DNA of 64,000 nucleotides from Triplophysa rosa (Eukaryota; Chordata; Actinopteri; Cypriniformes; Nemacheilidae), in the NCBI RefSeq assembly GCF_024868665.1, contig NC_079893.1:16072589-16136588 (forward strand). Direction: 5' to 3'. Below the pieces are notes generated by a model, which was not told the DNA's origin, ran no database searches, and saw only the letters and a program-made list of their open reading frames with translations. Shown here piece after piece: positions 36,602 to 47,639 of this stretch. The translations under genes and the position numbers were made by a program. How positions within the stretch are numbered: the stretch's first letter is position 1; each line of letters opens with the position of its first letter.

Positions 36602-37062
36602 TATGTCTAGTCAGTAACAATGACATGTGAAAACACGCACGTCCCTTTGCGAGCATGTCATGCTCTAATGAAGGGAAATGGGGAGTTACAAATTGCCTTC
36701 ATTGTAATCTGTCAAAATGACGGACGGACGGCCTTCAGATTTTTCCGTCACTGGTAAAAATAAATCCATCAATGAGAGAGAATTTTCGTTTAACGCGACC
36801 TCTGGTACACACATACAGGAAAATCTGGACCACGGCCAATCAGAGGGTGGGTCCGCCCTTCACTATCTCTGATTGGTTTAGACCACGATATGGGCCTAAT
36901 GTGTGTCTGTTGTTGAATCACAGGAAGACTTTCAGAGTCGCAGAGACTTTTTTTCTCCCTCGAACGGCTGGTCGCACCGGTGCGACCTCAGATTTTTTTT
37001 AGTCGCACCACTGAGAAATAAAGTCGCACTTGCGACTAAATTGGTCGCACTTCTAGAGCCCT
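36602..37062. other. Intronic sequence ending in a hAT terminus
   Basis: Ends with tggtcgcacttctagagccctg at about 37042-37063, which is the inverted end of a hAT family (cagggctctagaagtgcgac). No left partner was identified, and the open frame 36772-37002 has no domain. Confidence 0.35.
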
Positions 37063-37154
37063 GACCGGGGACCCGATTATAGCACTTAAACGCAGAAAAA
37101 GTGGGGTTTTCATCTGATGGGCTCTGTTACTGCGTACATTCGAATGCTATTGGC

Positions 37155-37838
37155 TAGTGTTGCACGATACACCGGTACTAGAAAAGTACCGCGATACCCT
37201 TCTGTTAAAACGATACCAATTTCTCATTTATTTGGTACCGGTACTTTAATGACGTGCGCGTTTAAGAGAACACGCATCCTGAAATGCGTCCATTTGCGGC
37301 AGCCGTATGCGTGCGCTCATGTGCTCTCAGTGCTCTCTTCACCATCTTAACTACCTATGATTATTAAACTTGCCATCCCGCGTTGCTACTTTCCCACTGT
37401 TTTTCTATGTAAACACGATCTAGACGGACAGGTTTCAACGTTCGCGCACATCTCTCTGCAGTGCCTAGTACTAGTGTTTATGGGAGTGCACAGCGCGTGG
37501 CTGAACAGCAGCTGAGCTAATGTACCACAAGTATAGCAATTGTAAGCTCTCATTACATTATTTTAAATACATTCACAAGCAAACCTCTTCAAAAACAGAT
37601 CATCTGTCTCTTACATATGTGCAATGTAGGCATTGTCATATGCTTGTCCTTCGGAGTACAAATATTACTTGTCCGAAGATAAAAAATGATATTTAATTTG
37701 AAGTGTCAATATAATTGTTTTGTATCCTGATTAGTCAAGTTTACTTCTAAGTGTTTTACCTAGTGTCCGCGTGTGGCCAATACGCTCCATGATTGCTATA
37801 GAACAAAGGCAAGCAGTAATTATTATTAGTGTCAGGGC
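37155..37838. mobile_element. hAT left-end fragment (TAGTGTTGCACGATAC)
   Basis: Begins tagtgttgcacgatacaccg with the characteristic alternation of gtaccgcgatac and ggtaccggtac. The right terminus could not be found before the next hAT end at 37839, so it is a truncated copy. Confidence 0.45.
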
Positions 37839-38833
37839 TAGGGTTGGGCGATGTCTACCAAATTGGCATCGGACGATGCCTACAGTGAAACATCGCGATG
37901 GACGATGACATCGGGGGGCGGGGCGAGGCGGGTGTTGGGGTATATCAGTTTGCTAGATTAAAAACATTAAAAACAATTATATCTCAGTGCTCCAGAATAT
38001 GACCAAAACACTTTTTTTTCACAAGTACTCACACATGTACGACATGCAACTTTGGAATTTCTTCCAGTTGTTATTTCATGTGGAAAGATTTGCCATGGTG
38101 TCCTCCTAAAAGACTAATTGAATGTATTTCAGTTTCTGTGTCTTTCATGGTTCAATTCAGTTCAATGTCCTTACTTTAAAAAAACGATAAAAAAATACAA
38201 AATATGCAAAGCTCTTCTCGGAACTGACATTAAAATACGTTCAGAAGTGTAAAAACTATATTGTTGTTCCGCTTCAGTTCAATTTCTGTCACTTTTCCAT
38301 TGCTTGTGACACTTCTGTGGCTTATTTTTTTATTATTTATATATTTATTTTAAGTTTGAAACATTGGTTATTACATGAGAGATGATAACATCGGTAGGCA
38401 GACAGACTTATTTTTGTTTATTTTTGTTTATTTTGCATAACTTGAAAGTTTTGCATAAATAAAGTTTATTTGTACACCGTTTTAGTCGATAAACATGCAA
38501 ATTGAATGTTAATCAAAGAACAGGTTCTATGCCAAAAGACGAACAGCGTTTCCGATGTGCACAGTCTCGTACTGTTTAGATCAGTATACCACAGCATTGA
38601 CAGTGTGCAACGCGTCGGGCTCCGCGAAAGAGAGAAAGCCGGTGCAGCACGAAATGTGAATATAAATTCTGGAATACAAACTGTTTCATGTAATGATTTC
38701 ATTTTATGTGTGTGTCTCGTAATTTTATTTCCCTATTTTATCCAAGATTTCAAATACACAATTTCTTGCATTATCAAAGCTAGACCTGCGGGAATGGTTA
38801 AAATTATGCGCAATCCTGCATTAAAATTCTAGC
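37839..38833. mobile_element. hAT fragment (TAGGGTTGGGCGATG end)
   Basis: Starts tagggttgggcgatgtctac followed by gatgcctac and catcgcgatgg words. Near 38825-38835 the phrase ttctagccctg may be the far end of this or of a neighbouring element. There is no transposase. Confidence 0.4.
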
Positions 38834-39011
38834 CCTGAAATCACTAAACATTAGGCAGTACTTTCTTTTCGCTTCTGAGCCTTGTTGCACGTACACAATA
38901 CAGCTCTTGCAATAAATGTACAGGAAGATGTACATTACTGCAATTGATACCGCTTTAGATAACAATTATTTATTAAATACAAGGAACTAACATGGTACTC
39001 CTTTATCACAG
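38834..39011 (+). other. dis3: Unique 3' end of dis3 intron 1
   Basis: Ordinary intron sequence immediately before exon 2, ending ctcctttatcacag. No repeat is recognised, so this is likely part of the ancestral intron. Confidence 0.5.
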
Positions 39012-39169
39012 ATCGACATCCTCGAGGACCCTCTGATTAAGAATGTGATCATCCTTCAGACAGTTTTACAAGAGGTTAAACACAGAAGTGCCCCAGTCTA
39101 CAAAAGAATTAAGGATGTTGTTCATGACAAGGAAAAGCATTTCTACACCTTTACCAATGAACATCACAG
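39012..39169 (+). CDS. dis3: dis3 exon 2: PIN domain
   Basis: Residues 74-125 plus two bases of codon 126, flanked by a ttatcacag acceptor and a cag/gtaaca donor. It joins exon 1 in phase 0 and exon 3 in phase 2. The peptide includes LQTVLQEVKHRSAPVYKRIK and ends in FTNEHH. E94 in LQEVK corresponds to the second acidic residue of the PIN active site (E97 in the human protein). Conservation with vertebrate DIS3 is very high, with no frameshift or stop. Confidence 0.95.
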
Positions 39170-39283
39170 GTAACATATGCTGCATACATTTTACCTTCAG
39201 CCGTCTTAACTAAGTTTTACCATTTGCCATTGTTTTAAAATTAATGTCAGGATGATGTATATGGTTCATATTTCTCTTTTAAG

Positions 39284-39477
39284 GTATACATTCATTGAGC
39301 GAGAACAAGGAGAGAGCGCTAACGATTGCAATGATCGAGCCATCCGTGTCGCTGCTAAATGGTACACGGATCACCTTGCCAAAGCTACCTGGGGCCGCCC
39401 ACTAAAAGTGGTTCTGCTGACCAATGATCGGGCCAACAAAGAAAAGGCAGAGCAGCATGGTCTACTGGTGTACAAAT
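39284..39477 (+). CDS. dis3: dis3 exon 3: PIN domain, last two catalytic aspartates
   Basis: Completes codon 126 (Arg) and encodes residues 127-190 plus one base. The motifs ANDCNDRAIRVAAKWY and VVLLTNDRANKEKA carry D143 and D174, matching human D146 and D177, so all four PIN acidic residues (D66, E94, D143, D174) are present. The acceptor is ctcttttaag and the donor is aaat/gtacga. The intron before it is only 114 bp and the one after it 132 bp, in strong contrast to introns 1, 4 and 5. Confidence 0.95.
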
Positions 39478-39609
39478 GTACGAGACCAGCTGTGTTTTTT
39501 TATTAGTTCATTTAATTGAGTTAAAAGCAATTATTCTTAGTGAAAGAATATTGCTGAAGTCGTGATATGGATAGTAATTAACATGTGGTTTATGATCTTT
39601 GTTATATAG

Positions 39610-39683
39610 GTGATGAATACATCAAGAGCTTGATTGGCAACCCTGAGCTTGTGGACAGACTTGCATTAACATCTGATGATCAG
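39610..39683 (+). CDS. dis3: dis3 exon 4: end of PIN domain and linker
   Basis: A 74-base exon. The last base of exon 3 plus its first two bases make a cysteine codon, then DEYIKSLIGNPELVDRLA and the acidic TSDDQ. The acceptor is gttatatag and the donor is cag/gtacac, phase 0. This matches the PIN-to-cold-shock linker of vertebrate DIS3. The next intron (39684-46742) is full of transposons. Confidence 0.93.
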
Positions 39684-40219
39684 GTACACAGCCTGTGATT
39701 ATATATCATAAAGCAAGATTTGTATATTTGTGTTTGTATATAAGTTTTTATGGCAATCTGAATAGGAAAGCCAATGTAGGTTTAAACAGTTTGTTTCAAA
39801 TGGAATTGTTAAGGACTGTAAGGGTTAATACGCCACTGACTGAAGTTACTGCAACAAGAGCTTTTTTATTTAGTAGGCTATTTAGCTTTCTTATATCATT
39901 TAAGTTTTCATTATTTACTGATGTTTATTTAAATGTTTTATATGCTGTAGTGTGCCGTTTCACTGATGGATTTGCGCGTTAAACATTGACGGATGTTTCA
40001 TCCTGATTTATTTCAGATATCATATTGCAATTTCAAGTATTTAAATAAGGTCTATATTTCTCTTCCACTCGTCACGTGGTTGCTACACACAAATATAATA
40101 ATATAAATATTATTTATATAAATAATATATATTTCCCAACCACCGCTGTCGATTTGTCTATTACCACCGCGTGGTAAAAAAACTGCCACCGTCACAGCCC
40201 TAGTTGCATGTGTGATATA
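39684..40219. other. Intron 4 sequence with a hAT right end
   Basis: The segment ending gccaccgtcacagcccta at about 40201 looks like the right terminus of a hAT of the tagggctgtgacggtggc type. The left end was not found. The rest is plain AT-rich intron. Confidence 0.4.
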
Positions 40220-40835
40220 CAGTGGCAAGAAAAAGTATGTGAACCTTTTGGAATTTCATTGTTTTCTGAATAAATTTGTCATAAAATGTGATCTGATCTT
40301 CATCTAAGTCAAGGGTATTGACAAACATAATGTGTCTAAAAATTCTGATCTTTCATGTCTTTTTGAACACACTCATTCAACATTTAAAATGACAGTGGAA
40401 AAAGTAAGTGAACCCTTAGAATTAATAACTGGTTGACCCCCCCTTGGCAGCAATAACCTCAACCAGGCGCTTCCTGTAGCTGTGGATCAGACCTGCACAT
40501 CGTTGAGGAGGAATTTTAGCCCATTCTTCCTGGCAGAACTGCTTTAGCTCTGTCATATTCTTTGGACGTCTCATGTGTATGGCCCTCTTCAAGTCAATCC
40601 ATAGCATCTATATTGGGTTGAGGTCTGGGCTCTGACTTGGCCACTCCAAAAGGCGGATTTTGTTTTTCTGAAGCCATTCTGTTGTGGACTTGCTCCGGTG
40701 TTTTGGGTCGTTGTCCTGGTGCATCACCCACCTTCTACACCGTTTCAGCTGACGTACAGACATTCTCACATTATCCTGAAGAATTTTCTGATATACTTGG
40801 GAATTCATCTTCCCTTCAAGGATTCCAAGCTGGCA
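40220..40835 (-). pseudogene. Tc1-like element fragment with transposase C-terminus
   Basis: The left terminal repeat cagtggcaagaaaaagtatg follows TA at 40218-40219. On the - strand, the transposase C-terminal half is readable in two frames. It includes HQDNDPKHRSKSTTEWL with the second DDE aspartate, LLEWPSQSPDLNPI just before the final catalytic glutamate region, and a continuation (about 40607-40440) with LKQFCQEEWAKIPPQRC. The N-terminal half and right terminal repeat are gone: other repeat sequence begins near 40836. Inactive. Confidence 0.75.
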
Positions 40836-41046
40836 AGCCACTGGTGGTGTGCCACCCAAAAAAAGCTGGCAGACCGACAGCATTTTTACATTGGTCGGCT
40901 TGCCGACAGTGTCCCGACGGTGGTCCATCTGTGTCAAGCCGCTGAATCTGTGCCGCCCAAAAACCGCCTGTGGACCGCCAGGTCATTGTTTGCTGGGAAG
41001 TCATATCGCGAAAATGAACAGAGTTTTGTGGTGAAAGGATGAAACA
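40836..41046. other. Unassigned junction sequence inside the broken Tc1
   Basis: GC-richer stretch with ggcagaccgacagc and ttggtcggcttgccgaca, which form imperfect inverted words, between the Tc1 remnant and the next repeat. No gene seen. Confidence 0.35.
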
Positions 41047-41735
41047 TCCGGATTTATTTGAACAAGTTCAAGCGGTAAGTTTCAAATTCTGTTAGCATTT
41101 CCATTATGAATGTTGTATTATATGTTAATTTGTTAGCGCCAATGCTAATCCAGTCAAGTGTCCTTATTAACCATTCAATGCTTTTATAACTGTAATGGGG
41201 TAGGCTAAAATACATGGGAGGACATGATGTGGTTTACAGTACATATTTTATATAGGCCTATCCGAAATCTATGTGCTAGAAAACAATAGATGTATGACTA
41301 GCAATGTGTACTGTATGTCTTGGATGGATAACTCTATTAGGTTTAAAAATCTAAATTTAAACTAAAGAAAAGTCTATCCGTTGCATTTATTATTTTAGTA
41401 TACAGTAACCTTAATGTAATGAATCTTGTGTAAATGCAGTATAAAAACTGAGGTTTGTTTTAATATTTCATATCATGTTTGTTCAGTCTTACTGAAATTT
41501 ATTCTATTTGTCTTATACAGCAGCAGACTGAGGAGGATGTTCATCAGTTTCAACAGTTTCAGCAACGTTTACCTTGTATACTTCATTTATACAAAATGGC
41601 ATTACTTTTTATACATTTATATTAACAATTGTGTTTCAATTAGCATGTAGACCTACTGGTGTTTTGCTTTGGTACCGAAATTGGTACCGAGAACCGTGGA
41701 ATTTTACTGGTATTGGTACAGACTACTGAAATTTT
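41047..41735. mobile_element. hAT fragment, inverted relative to 29183-29945
   Basis: Its sequence is collinear in reverse orientation with the hAT at 29168. Its end, accgagaaccgtggaatttt then tactggtattggtacagact, corresponds to the TAGTGTTGTCACGGTACC side, but the outermost bases are lost. There is no transposase. Confidence 0.6.
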
Positions 41736-42413
41736 TGTATGTTTAAGTGGTGATATAGTATGAGAGCTGTAGGTTTTCTATTAGATATTTACTGTCAGAT
41801 GTGTGTCTGCTATATGTGCTGGCTGCGTATGTGCAACAGTTAGTTACAGTATTTGTATTAACATAAAATGTTGAAAGTCTGATTCAGCTGTGCAAATTAA
41901 ACATTGTGATCACTACCAAAACATTACCATCGCTACTGAAAATTTGTGTATCATGACTGAAACATGGGATGTGTTGTCAAAAATAAAGTATATTAAATTA
42001 TCAACTAAAATGTTATGATAGTGTTTGGTTCAATGTGTATATATAAACTAATGAATCCTTAACTTTGAAATCTCATAAAATACACTTGAAATCTGAAAAC
42101 ATTTTTTAAAAATAGCTAAAATATATTTAAAAAGTAGATTTAAACAAAATCTTAATATGTAAATATAATACTACTTATTTAGTTTTATATTATTGTGTTT
42201 CGGTAGTGACAAAATTTGGGGAGAGGAAAAATATTTAAAAACTTTCTGAAATTACAATATGGAAATTAACTGCACAATTACTAGAAATGTGTACCTTTAA
42301 TATCATACAATTTTCATCCATGAAAAAAAATCAATTCAAAAGATTTTTTTCAAGACGTTGCCAACTCTGATTTTGCACCAATTCTGTAGCATGGCCCATA
42401 TATACAGTGTATA
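41736..42413. other. Unassigned AT-rich intron 4 sequence
   Basis: No terminal repeats, open frames or splice-like exons recognised. Confidence 0.4.
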
Positions 42414-43170
42414 TACAGTATCTCACAGAAGTGAGTACACCCCTCACATTTTTGTAAATATTTTATTATATCTTTTCATGTGACAACACTGAAGAAATGA
42501 CACTTTGCTACAACATAAAGTAGTGAGTGTACAGCTTGTACAACAGTGTAAATTTGCTGTCCCCTCAAAATAACTCAACACACAGCCATTAATGTCTAAT
42601 CCGCTGGCAACAAAAGTGAGTACACCCCTAAGTGAAAATGTCCAAATTGGGCCCAAAGTGTCAATATTTTGTGTGGCCACCATTATTTTCCAGCACTGCC
42701 TTAACCCTCGTGGGCATGGAGTTCACTAGAGCTTAACAGGTTGCCACTGGAGTCCCTTCCACTCCTCCATGATGACCTCACGGTGCTGGTGGATGTTAGA
42801 GACCTTGCACTCCTCCACCTACCGTTTGAGGATGCCCCACAGATGCTCAATAGGGTTTAAGTCACCTTTACCCTCAGCTTCTTTAGTAAGGCAGTGGTCG
42901 TCTTGGAGGTGTGTTTGGGGTCGTTATCATGTTGGAATACTGCCCTGCGGCCCAGTCTCCGAAGGGAGGGGATCATGCTCTGCTTCAGTGTGTCACAGTA
43001 CATGTTGGCATTCATGGTTCCCTCAACGAAATGTAGCTCCCAAGTGCCTGCAGTACTCATGCAGCCCCAGACCATGACACTCCTACCACCATGATTGACT
43101 GTAGGCAAGACACACTTGTCTTTGTACTCCTCACCTGGTTGCCGCCACACACGCTTGACACCATCTGAAC

Positions 43171-44514
43171 TAGGGCTGCAACAACTAATCGATAAAATCG
43201 ATAATAATCGATAATGAAATTCGTTGTCAACGAATTTCATTATCGATTAGTTGGTCTGTGACGTCACTTGCGAGCTGCGCAGTTATAAATCAAGCGCATC
43301 TTCTTCCCTTTTAAAATTACCGTTTTAGATGTGTCTCTCCTTGCAGCATGAGCTGCGCAGTTTTAAAGTCAGACGTGTCTCTCCGTGGATGCGTCTCTTC
43401 GTGCAGCGCGAGGTGCGCAGTTTTAAAGTCAGACGTGTCTCTCCGTGGATGCGTCTCTTTGTGCAGCGCGAGGTGCGCAGTTTTAAAGTCAGATGTGGTT
43501 CTCCGTGGATGCGTCTCTTCGTGCAGCGCGAGATGCGCAGTTTAAAAGTCACACGTGTCTCTCCGTGCAGCGCGAGGTGCGCAGTTTTAAAGTCAGATGT
43601 GGTTCTCCGTGGATGCGTCTCTCCGTGCAGCGCGAGATGCGCAGTTTAAAAGTCACACGTGTTTCTCCGTGCTGCGCGAGGTGCGCAGTTTTAAAGTCAC
43701 ACGTGTCTCTCCGTGCTGCTCGAGGTGCGCAGTTTTGAAGTCACACGTGTCTCTCCGTGCTGCGCGAGGTGCGCAGTTTTAAAGTCACACGTGTCTCTCC
43801 GTGGATGCGTCTCTCCGTGCGGCACAGGTTGTGCTGTTTTAAAGTCAGACGTGTCTCTTGGTGCATGCGTCTCTCCGTGCAGCGCGAGGTGCGCAGTTTT
43901 AAAGTCAGATGTGTTTTGCATGCATCTCTTCAAGCTGCGCAGTTTTAAAGTTTAAAGGGGAGAGGTGTTTTAAATGACAAAATTAAAGATTATATTAGTA
44001 AAACCCAATTTGTGGCGTTTGCACTTTGCAAAGTACATAATAGGCTAAATAACCAGATTTGGTGGTTTATTTAGTTCAGAGGTGGGTAACGAAGTACATT
44101 TACTTGAGAACTGTACTTAAGTACACTTTTTGAGTATTTGTATTAAGTATTACTTTTTCTGTTTACTTTTTACTGTACTTCACTACATTTGAATGACAAA
44201 TATCTCACTTTTCATGGCACAAAAAATGATTTCTTTGGCCGACCCTCCCCTCGCTCCCACGTTTGGGAGAGACTATTGTCAGTTGCTTCCAATATGACAC
44301 ACCTGAATCAACTCACCAGGTGTATTAATTATGGAGACATTCACAACATTTTGGGAGAAGGCTAATGAGTTCAGTTGTGTATACTTTTCCCATATCTGAT
44401 TTACTTATTATAAGCAAAAGATGTAATCACATTTTATCCGATTAATCGATTAATCGAAGAAAAAATAATCGCCCAACTAATCGATTATCAAAATAATCGT
44501 TAGTTGCAGCCCTA
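43171..44514. mobile_element. hAT non-autonomous element with a minisatellite, exact 8-bp duplication
   Basis: The ends are tagggctgcaacaactaatcg and cgttagttgcagcccta. ATCTGAAC flanks at 43163-43170 and 44515-44522, and the Tc1 transposase reading continues across the site. Its centre is mostly a 60/45-bp minisatellite (43330-43955). The region after about 44080 (aggtgggtaacgaagtacat) looks like part of another common fish repeat. Confidence 0.88.
43330..43955. repeat. Minisatellite with 60-bp and 45-bp units
   Basis: About eleven copies of a motif that contains gtgcgcagttttaaagtcag. Spacing is near 60 bp for the first three intervals, then mixes 45, 46 and 60 bp. The shorter unit lacks the roughly 15-bp ggatgcgtctctccgtg step. 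Because all unit sizes are close to multiples of three, overlapping frames stay open on both strands. The open frames have no protein family and are not genes. Confidence 0.88.
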
Positions 44515-45009
44515 ATCTGAACCAAATAAGTTTATGTTGGTCTCATCAGACCACAGGACATGGTTCCAGTAATCCATGTCCTTAGTGTGCATGTCTTCAG
44601 CAAACTGTTTGTGGGCTTTCTTGTGCATCATCTTTAGTAGAGGCTTCCTTCTGGGACGACAGTCATGCAGACCAGTTTGATGCAGTGTGCGGCGTATGGT
44701 CTGAGCACTGACAGGCTGACCCCCCACCCCTTCAACCTCTGCAGCAATGCTCTCAGCACTCATACGTCTATTTCCAAAAGACAACCTCTGGATATGACGC
44801 TGAGCACGTGACCTCAACTTCTTTGGTCGACCATGGCGAGGCCTGTTCTAAGTGGAACCTGTCCTGTTAAACCGCTGTATGGTCTTGGCCACCGTGCTGC
44901 AGCTCAGTTTCAGGGTGTTGGCAATATTCTTATAACCTAGGCCATCTTTATGTAGAGCAATAATTAGTTTTTCAGATCCTCAGAGAGTTCTTTGCCATGA
45001 GGTGCCATG

Positions 45010-46316
45010 TAGTGTTGTTTTTGGCGGCCTGTTTTAATTTTAGTTTTAGTCTAGTCTTTGTGTCAAGCTGTCATTTTAGTTTTTATTAGTTTTAGTCATG
45101 TTCATACACTTTTTAGTCTAGTCAAGTTTCAGTCGACTAAAAGTCTGAGCATTTTAATCTTATTTTAGTCAGAATTATCCATGACTATTTTCGTCTAGTT
45201 TTAGTCGACGAAAACTGATGACATTTTAGTCTAGTTTTAGTCAATGAAAATTGTATTTTAGTCTCTTTTTAGTAATGCAATTCTATGTAACCCAGTCAGT
45301 ATAAGTACCTAGTAGTATAGACGAAACCAAAATTTTATTTTAGCCAAACCCATTTCAAACAAGGTTATCTTATTCCAGACACGGAAGACGTCTGATTTGA
45401 ATTTACAGCCATCGGTAGGGGTGGGAATCTCTAGGCACGTCACGATGCGATTCGATTACGATTCAGAGGGCGAATGTGATGATAAAACAATTCTCGATGC
45501 ATCTTTTTCCTATACAAATTTTCTTTTTCTCGCTGTGTGTAGCATTTGTCATAACCCAGACCGATTTTACTTCCAATATCCTTTATTAATAAAACAAATG
45601 GAAGTGATTTGGCAAGTCAACTGGAAGGTTACATTTGCCAGCATTGCAAAGAACCAACAGGAGAAGAGTAAGTGCCCTCAGTGCCCTGTAGTAGCATACA
45701 GAATGCAGTAAATTAATGCAGACTTTTTTGCACATAGCACTGGAGCTAGAGAGGTTTAAAGTTATTATAGTTCACTAAAGTATTTTTTGTCGGAGTGTTC
45801 AATTTAACGGGACTTTTATTTTGACGGGTCTTTGGTTAGACGCTTGAGTTTTTGTGTTTGCCGATAGCTTCACTCAAACAGTAAACGCTCGTAAAATAAA
45901 CTCAGAGCAACTCTGGAGATGAAGTTCTTGTGTTCATATCCTCATACAGTGCAGACGCAGATAAATCCTCGACCATCACTCATGTTGTATGTTAAACTGT
46001 GCACATAATTCATTCAGACACGCAGAACAGCCAGACGACATTTAACAGGATTCCGCATCAGACGAAATAACGTTATAACATTTCGTCTCGTCTCGTTTTG
46101 GTCAGCGACAATGAAGAGACATTTTAGCATAGTTTTTATTTTGTAAACCACATTTAGTCTCGTTTTTATTCGTCAACAATATTGCATTGTACATTTAATT
46201 ATAGTCATCGTCACATGACCAGCATTTACGTTGCGTCTCGTCTCGTTTTCGTCACGTGACAAAGGTTCGTTGACGACCATATTTCGTCATAATTTTCGTT
46301 GCCGAAAGCAACACTG
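45010..46316. mobile_element. hAT element (TAGTGTTG...CAACACTG), exact 8-bp duplication
   Basis: GTGCCATG is present at 45002-45009 and 46317-46324, and the Tc1 sequence continues on both sides. The left end tagtgttgtttttggcggcc and the inverted right agtgttgctttcggcaacga match well, with many ttttagtctagttttagtc words. A left end of a further hAT, taggggtgggaatctctagg, sits at 45416 without a partner. The 45820-46040 part is related to 24600-24830. Confidence 0.82.
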
Positions 46317-46742
46317 GTGCCATGTTGAACTTCCAGTGACCAGTATGATATCGATACGATAACACCAAATTTAACACACCTGCTCCCCATTCACACCTGA
46401 GACCTTGTAACACTAACGAATCACATGACACCGGGTAGGGAAATGGCTATTTGGGCCCAATTTGGACATTTTCACTTAGGGGTGTACTCACTTTTGTTGC
46501 CAGCAGTTTAGACATTAATGGCTGTGTGTTGAGTTATTTTGAGGGGACAGCAAATGTACACTGTTATACAAGCTGTACACTCAGGCCTTTACATTGTAGC
46601 AAAGTGTAATTTCTTCAGTGTTGTCACATGAAAAGATATAATAAAATATTTTCAAAAATGTGAGGGGTGTACTCACTTCTGTGAGATACTGTATATATAT
46701 TATGTTGTTGCATTAAAATATTACTTCATTTCTTCTCTTTAG

Positions 46743-46910
46743 AATGACATCACTGGCAGTAAGTTACTGTTTTCAGAGCACCTGCCATTATCCAGGATCC
46801 AAGCTGGCATTAAGAACGGTGTACTCCTTCAGGGCACATTCCATGCCAATAGAGATAATTATCTGGAGGGAACAGTCTTTATACAGCAAGATGAGAAATA
46901 TGTAACTGAG
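46743..46910 (+). CDS. dis3: dis3 exon 5: start of the cold-shock (CSD1) region
   Basis: Fifty-six codons, in phase at both ends, between a ttctctttag acceptor and a gag/gtaaaa donor. The peptide includes LLFSEHLPLSRIQAGIK, LLQGTFHANRDNYLEGTVF and EKYVTE, which align with the first OB-fold (cold-shock) domain of DIS3 that helps guide RNA to the RNB site. The acceptor lies only about 50 bp after the right end of a Tc1-like element (42416-46691), so that insertion landed very close to the splice site without harming the exon. Confidence 0.94.
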
Positions 46911-47161
46911 GTAAAAGGTCATCACAAATACAGTAAAATAAACTTTGATAATGCAGTGAAGTTTTACATATAATATATATTTTAATGGATTGGCATCATT
47001 ATCTTTGAGATAAGATATCGCTGCTATCCTTCTGAAACCTTGTATCTCCATAATTGGTGATTTAATTTTTTTTATTTTGCCATAAATCATTGTTATTATT
47101 CAACCTTTATGTAATAATTATCAGTATTTAATCATTTAAAAAGTACAGTGTTTTGAAAAAC
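46911..47161. other. dis3: 5' part of dis3 intron 5
   Basis: Ordinary intron sequence with no repeat or exon recognised. It contains an incidental minus-strand open frame (46788-47090) that overlaps exon 5. Confidence 0.45.
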
Positions 47162-47639
47162 AGCGTTACTTCCACGTTTAACAGGAAGAACCCTCGCTAG
47201 TTTCCGGTTGGGGAGACTTAAAACGGAGAGATAATAATATGGTAGTAAACCCATCATTTGTTTATTCATGTCACAGACACCCGATGGTAGTCCAAACCAT
47301 TGTAGTCTATCTGTCCTTCTGGTTTTCTTCCCACCTCAGCCTCGTTTTTGATTTCAACATGGCAGCTGAGTGAAATCAGTCTATACCACTGCTGTGTGCT
47401 GCAGTATCTGCTAACAGCATCTGCTACATTGAACTATTTTCTCCATTTCCCATTTCTCTCTAGTTCACCCAAAAATATTCTGTCATCATTTACTCACCCT
47501 CAGATTGTTCCAAACCTGTATAAATTTATTTGTTCTGCTAAACACAAAGAAAGATATTTGGAAGAATGTCAGTAACCAAACAGATCTCACCCCGCATATT
47601 TATTTTTCCAACTATGGCAGTCAATGGGGGTTGAGATCT

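Larger units (their letters stand above)
42700..45001 (-). pseudogene. Tc1-like transposase, split by a hAT
   Basis: A DDE transposase read on the - strand. The first part (45000 to 44523) starts MAKEL and includes RTLHQTGLHDCRPRRKP and then HVLWSDETNINLFGSD with the first catalytic aspartate. After the hAT gap (43171-44522), 43162-42857 continues GVKRVWRQPGEEYKDK, GGRSVMVWGCM and FQHDNDPKHTSKTTTALLKK with the second aspartate. The DLNPIEHLWG glutamate region follows in another frame near 42865. Stops and frameshifts are also present near the N-terminus, so it is inactive. Confidence 0.82.
42416..46691 (-). mobile_element. Tc1-like element (about 1.6 kb) interrupted by two hATs
   Basis: The ends are cagtatctcacagaagtgag and ctcacttctgtgagatactg, flanked by TA (42414-42415, 46692-46693). 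Removing the two hATs at 43171-44514 and 45010-46316 with one copy of each target duplication leaves about 1.6 kb, the normal length for a fish Tc1. The two halves on either side of each insertion match without a gap, which makes this a clear case of nested transposition. Confidence 0.9.

Noticed and set aside
39252..39506. 84-codon frame starting before exon 3
   Set aside because: It is dis3 exon 3 read through into both introns. The true exon is 39284-39477.
43325..43955. Several overlapping open frames of 60-106 codons
   Set aside because: Products of a minisatellite whose units are near multiples of three. No start context and no family.
43330..43955. CRISPR-like array
   Set aside because: Repeats are contiguous, with no unique spacers, and the context is a vertebrate transposon.
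45397..45711. 104-codon frame with several cysteines
   Set aside because: Lies across two hAT pieces. The cysteine pattern fits no known finger, and the start is within a transposon terminus.
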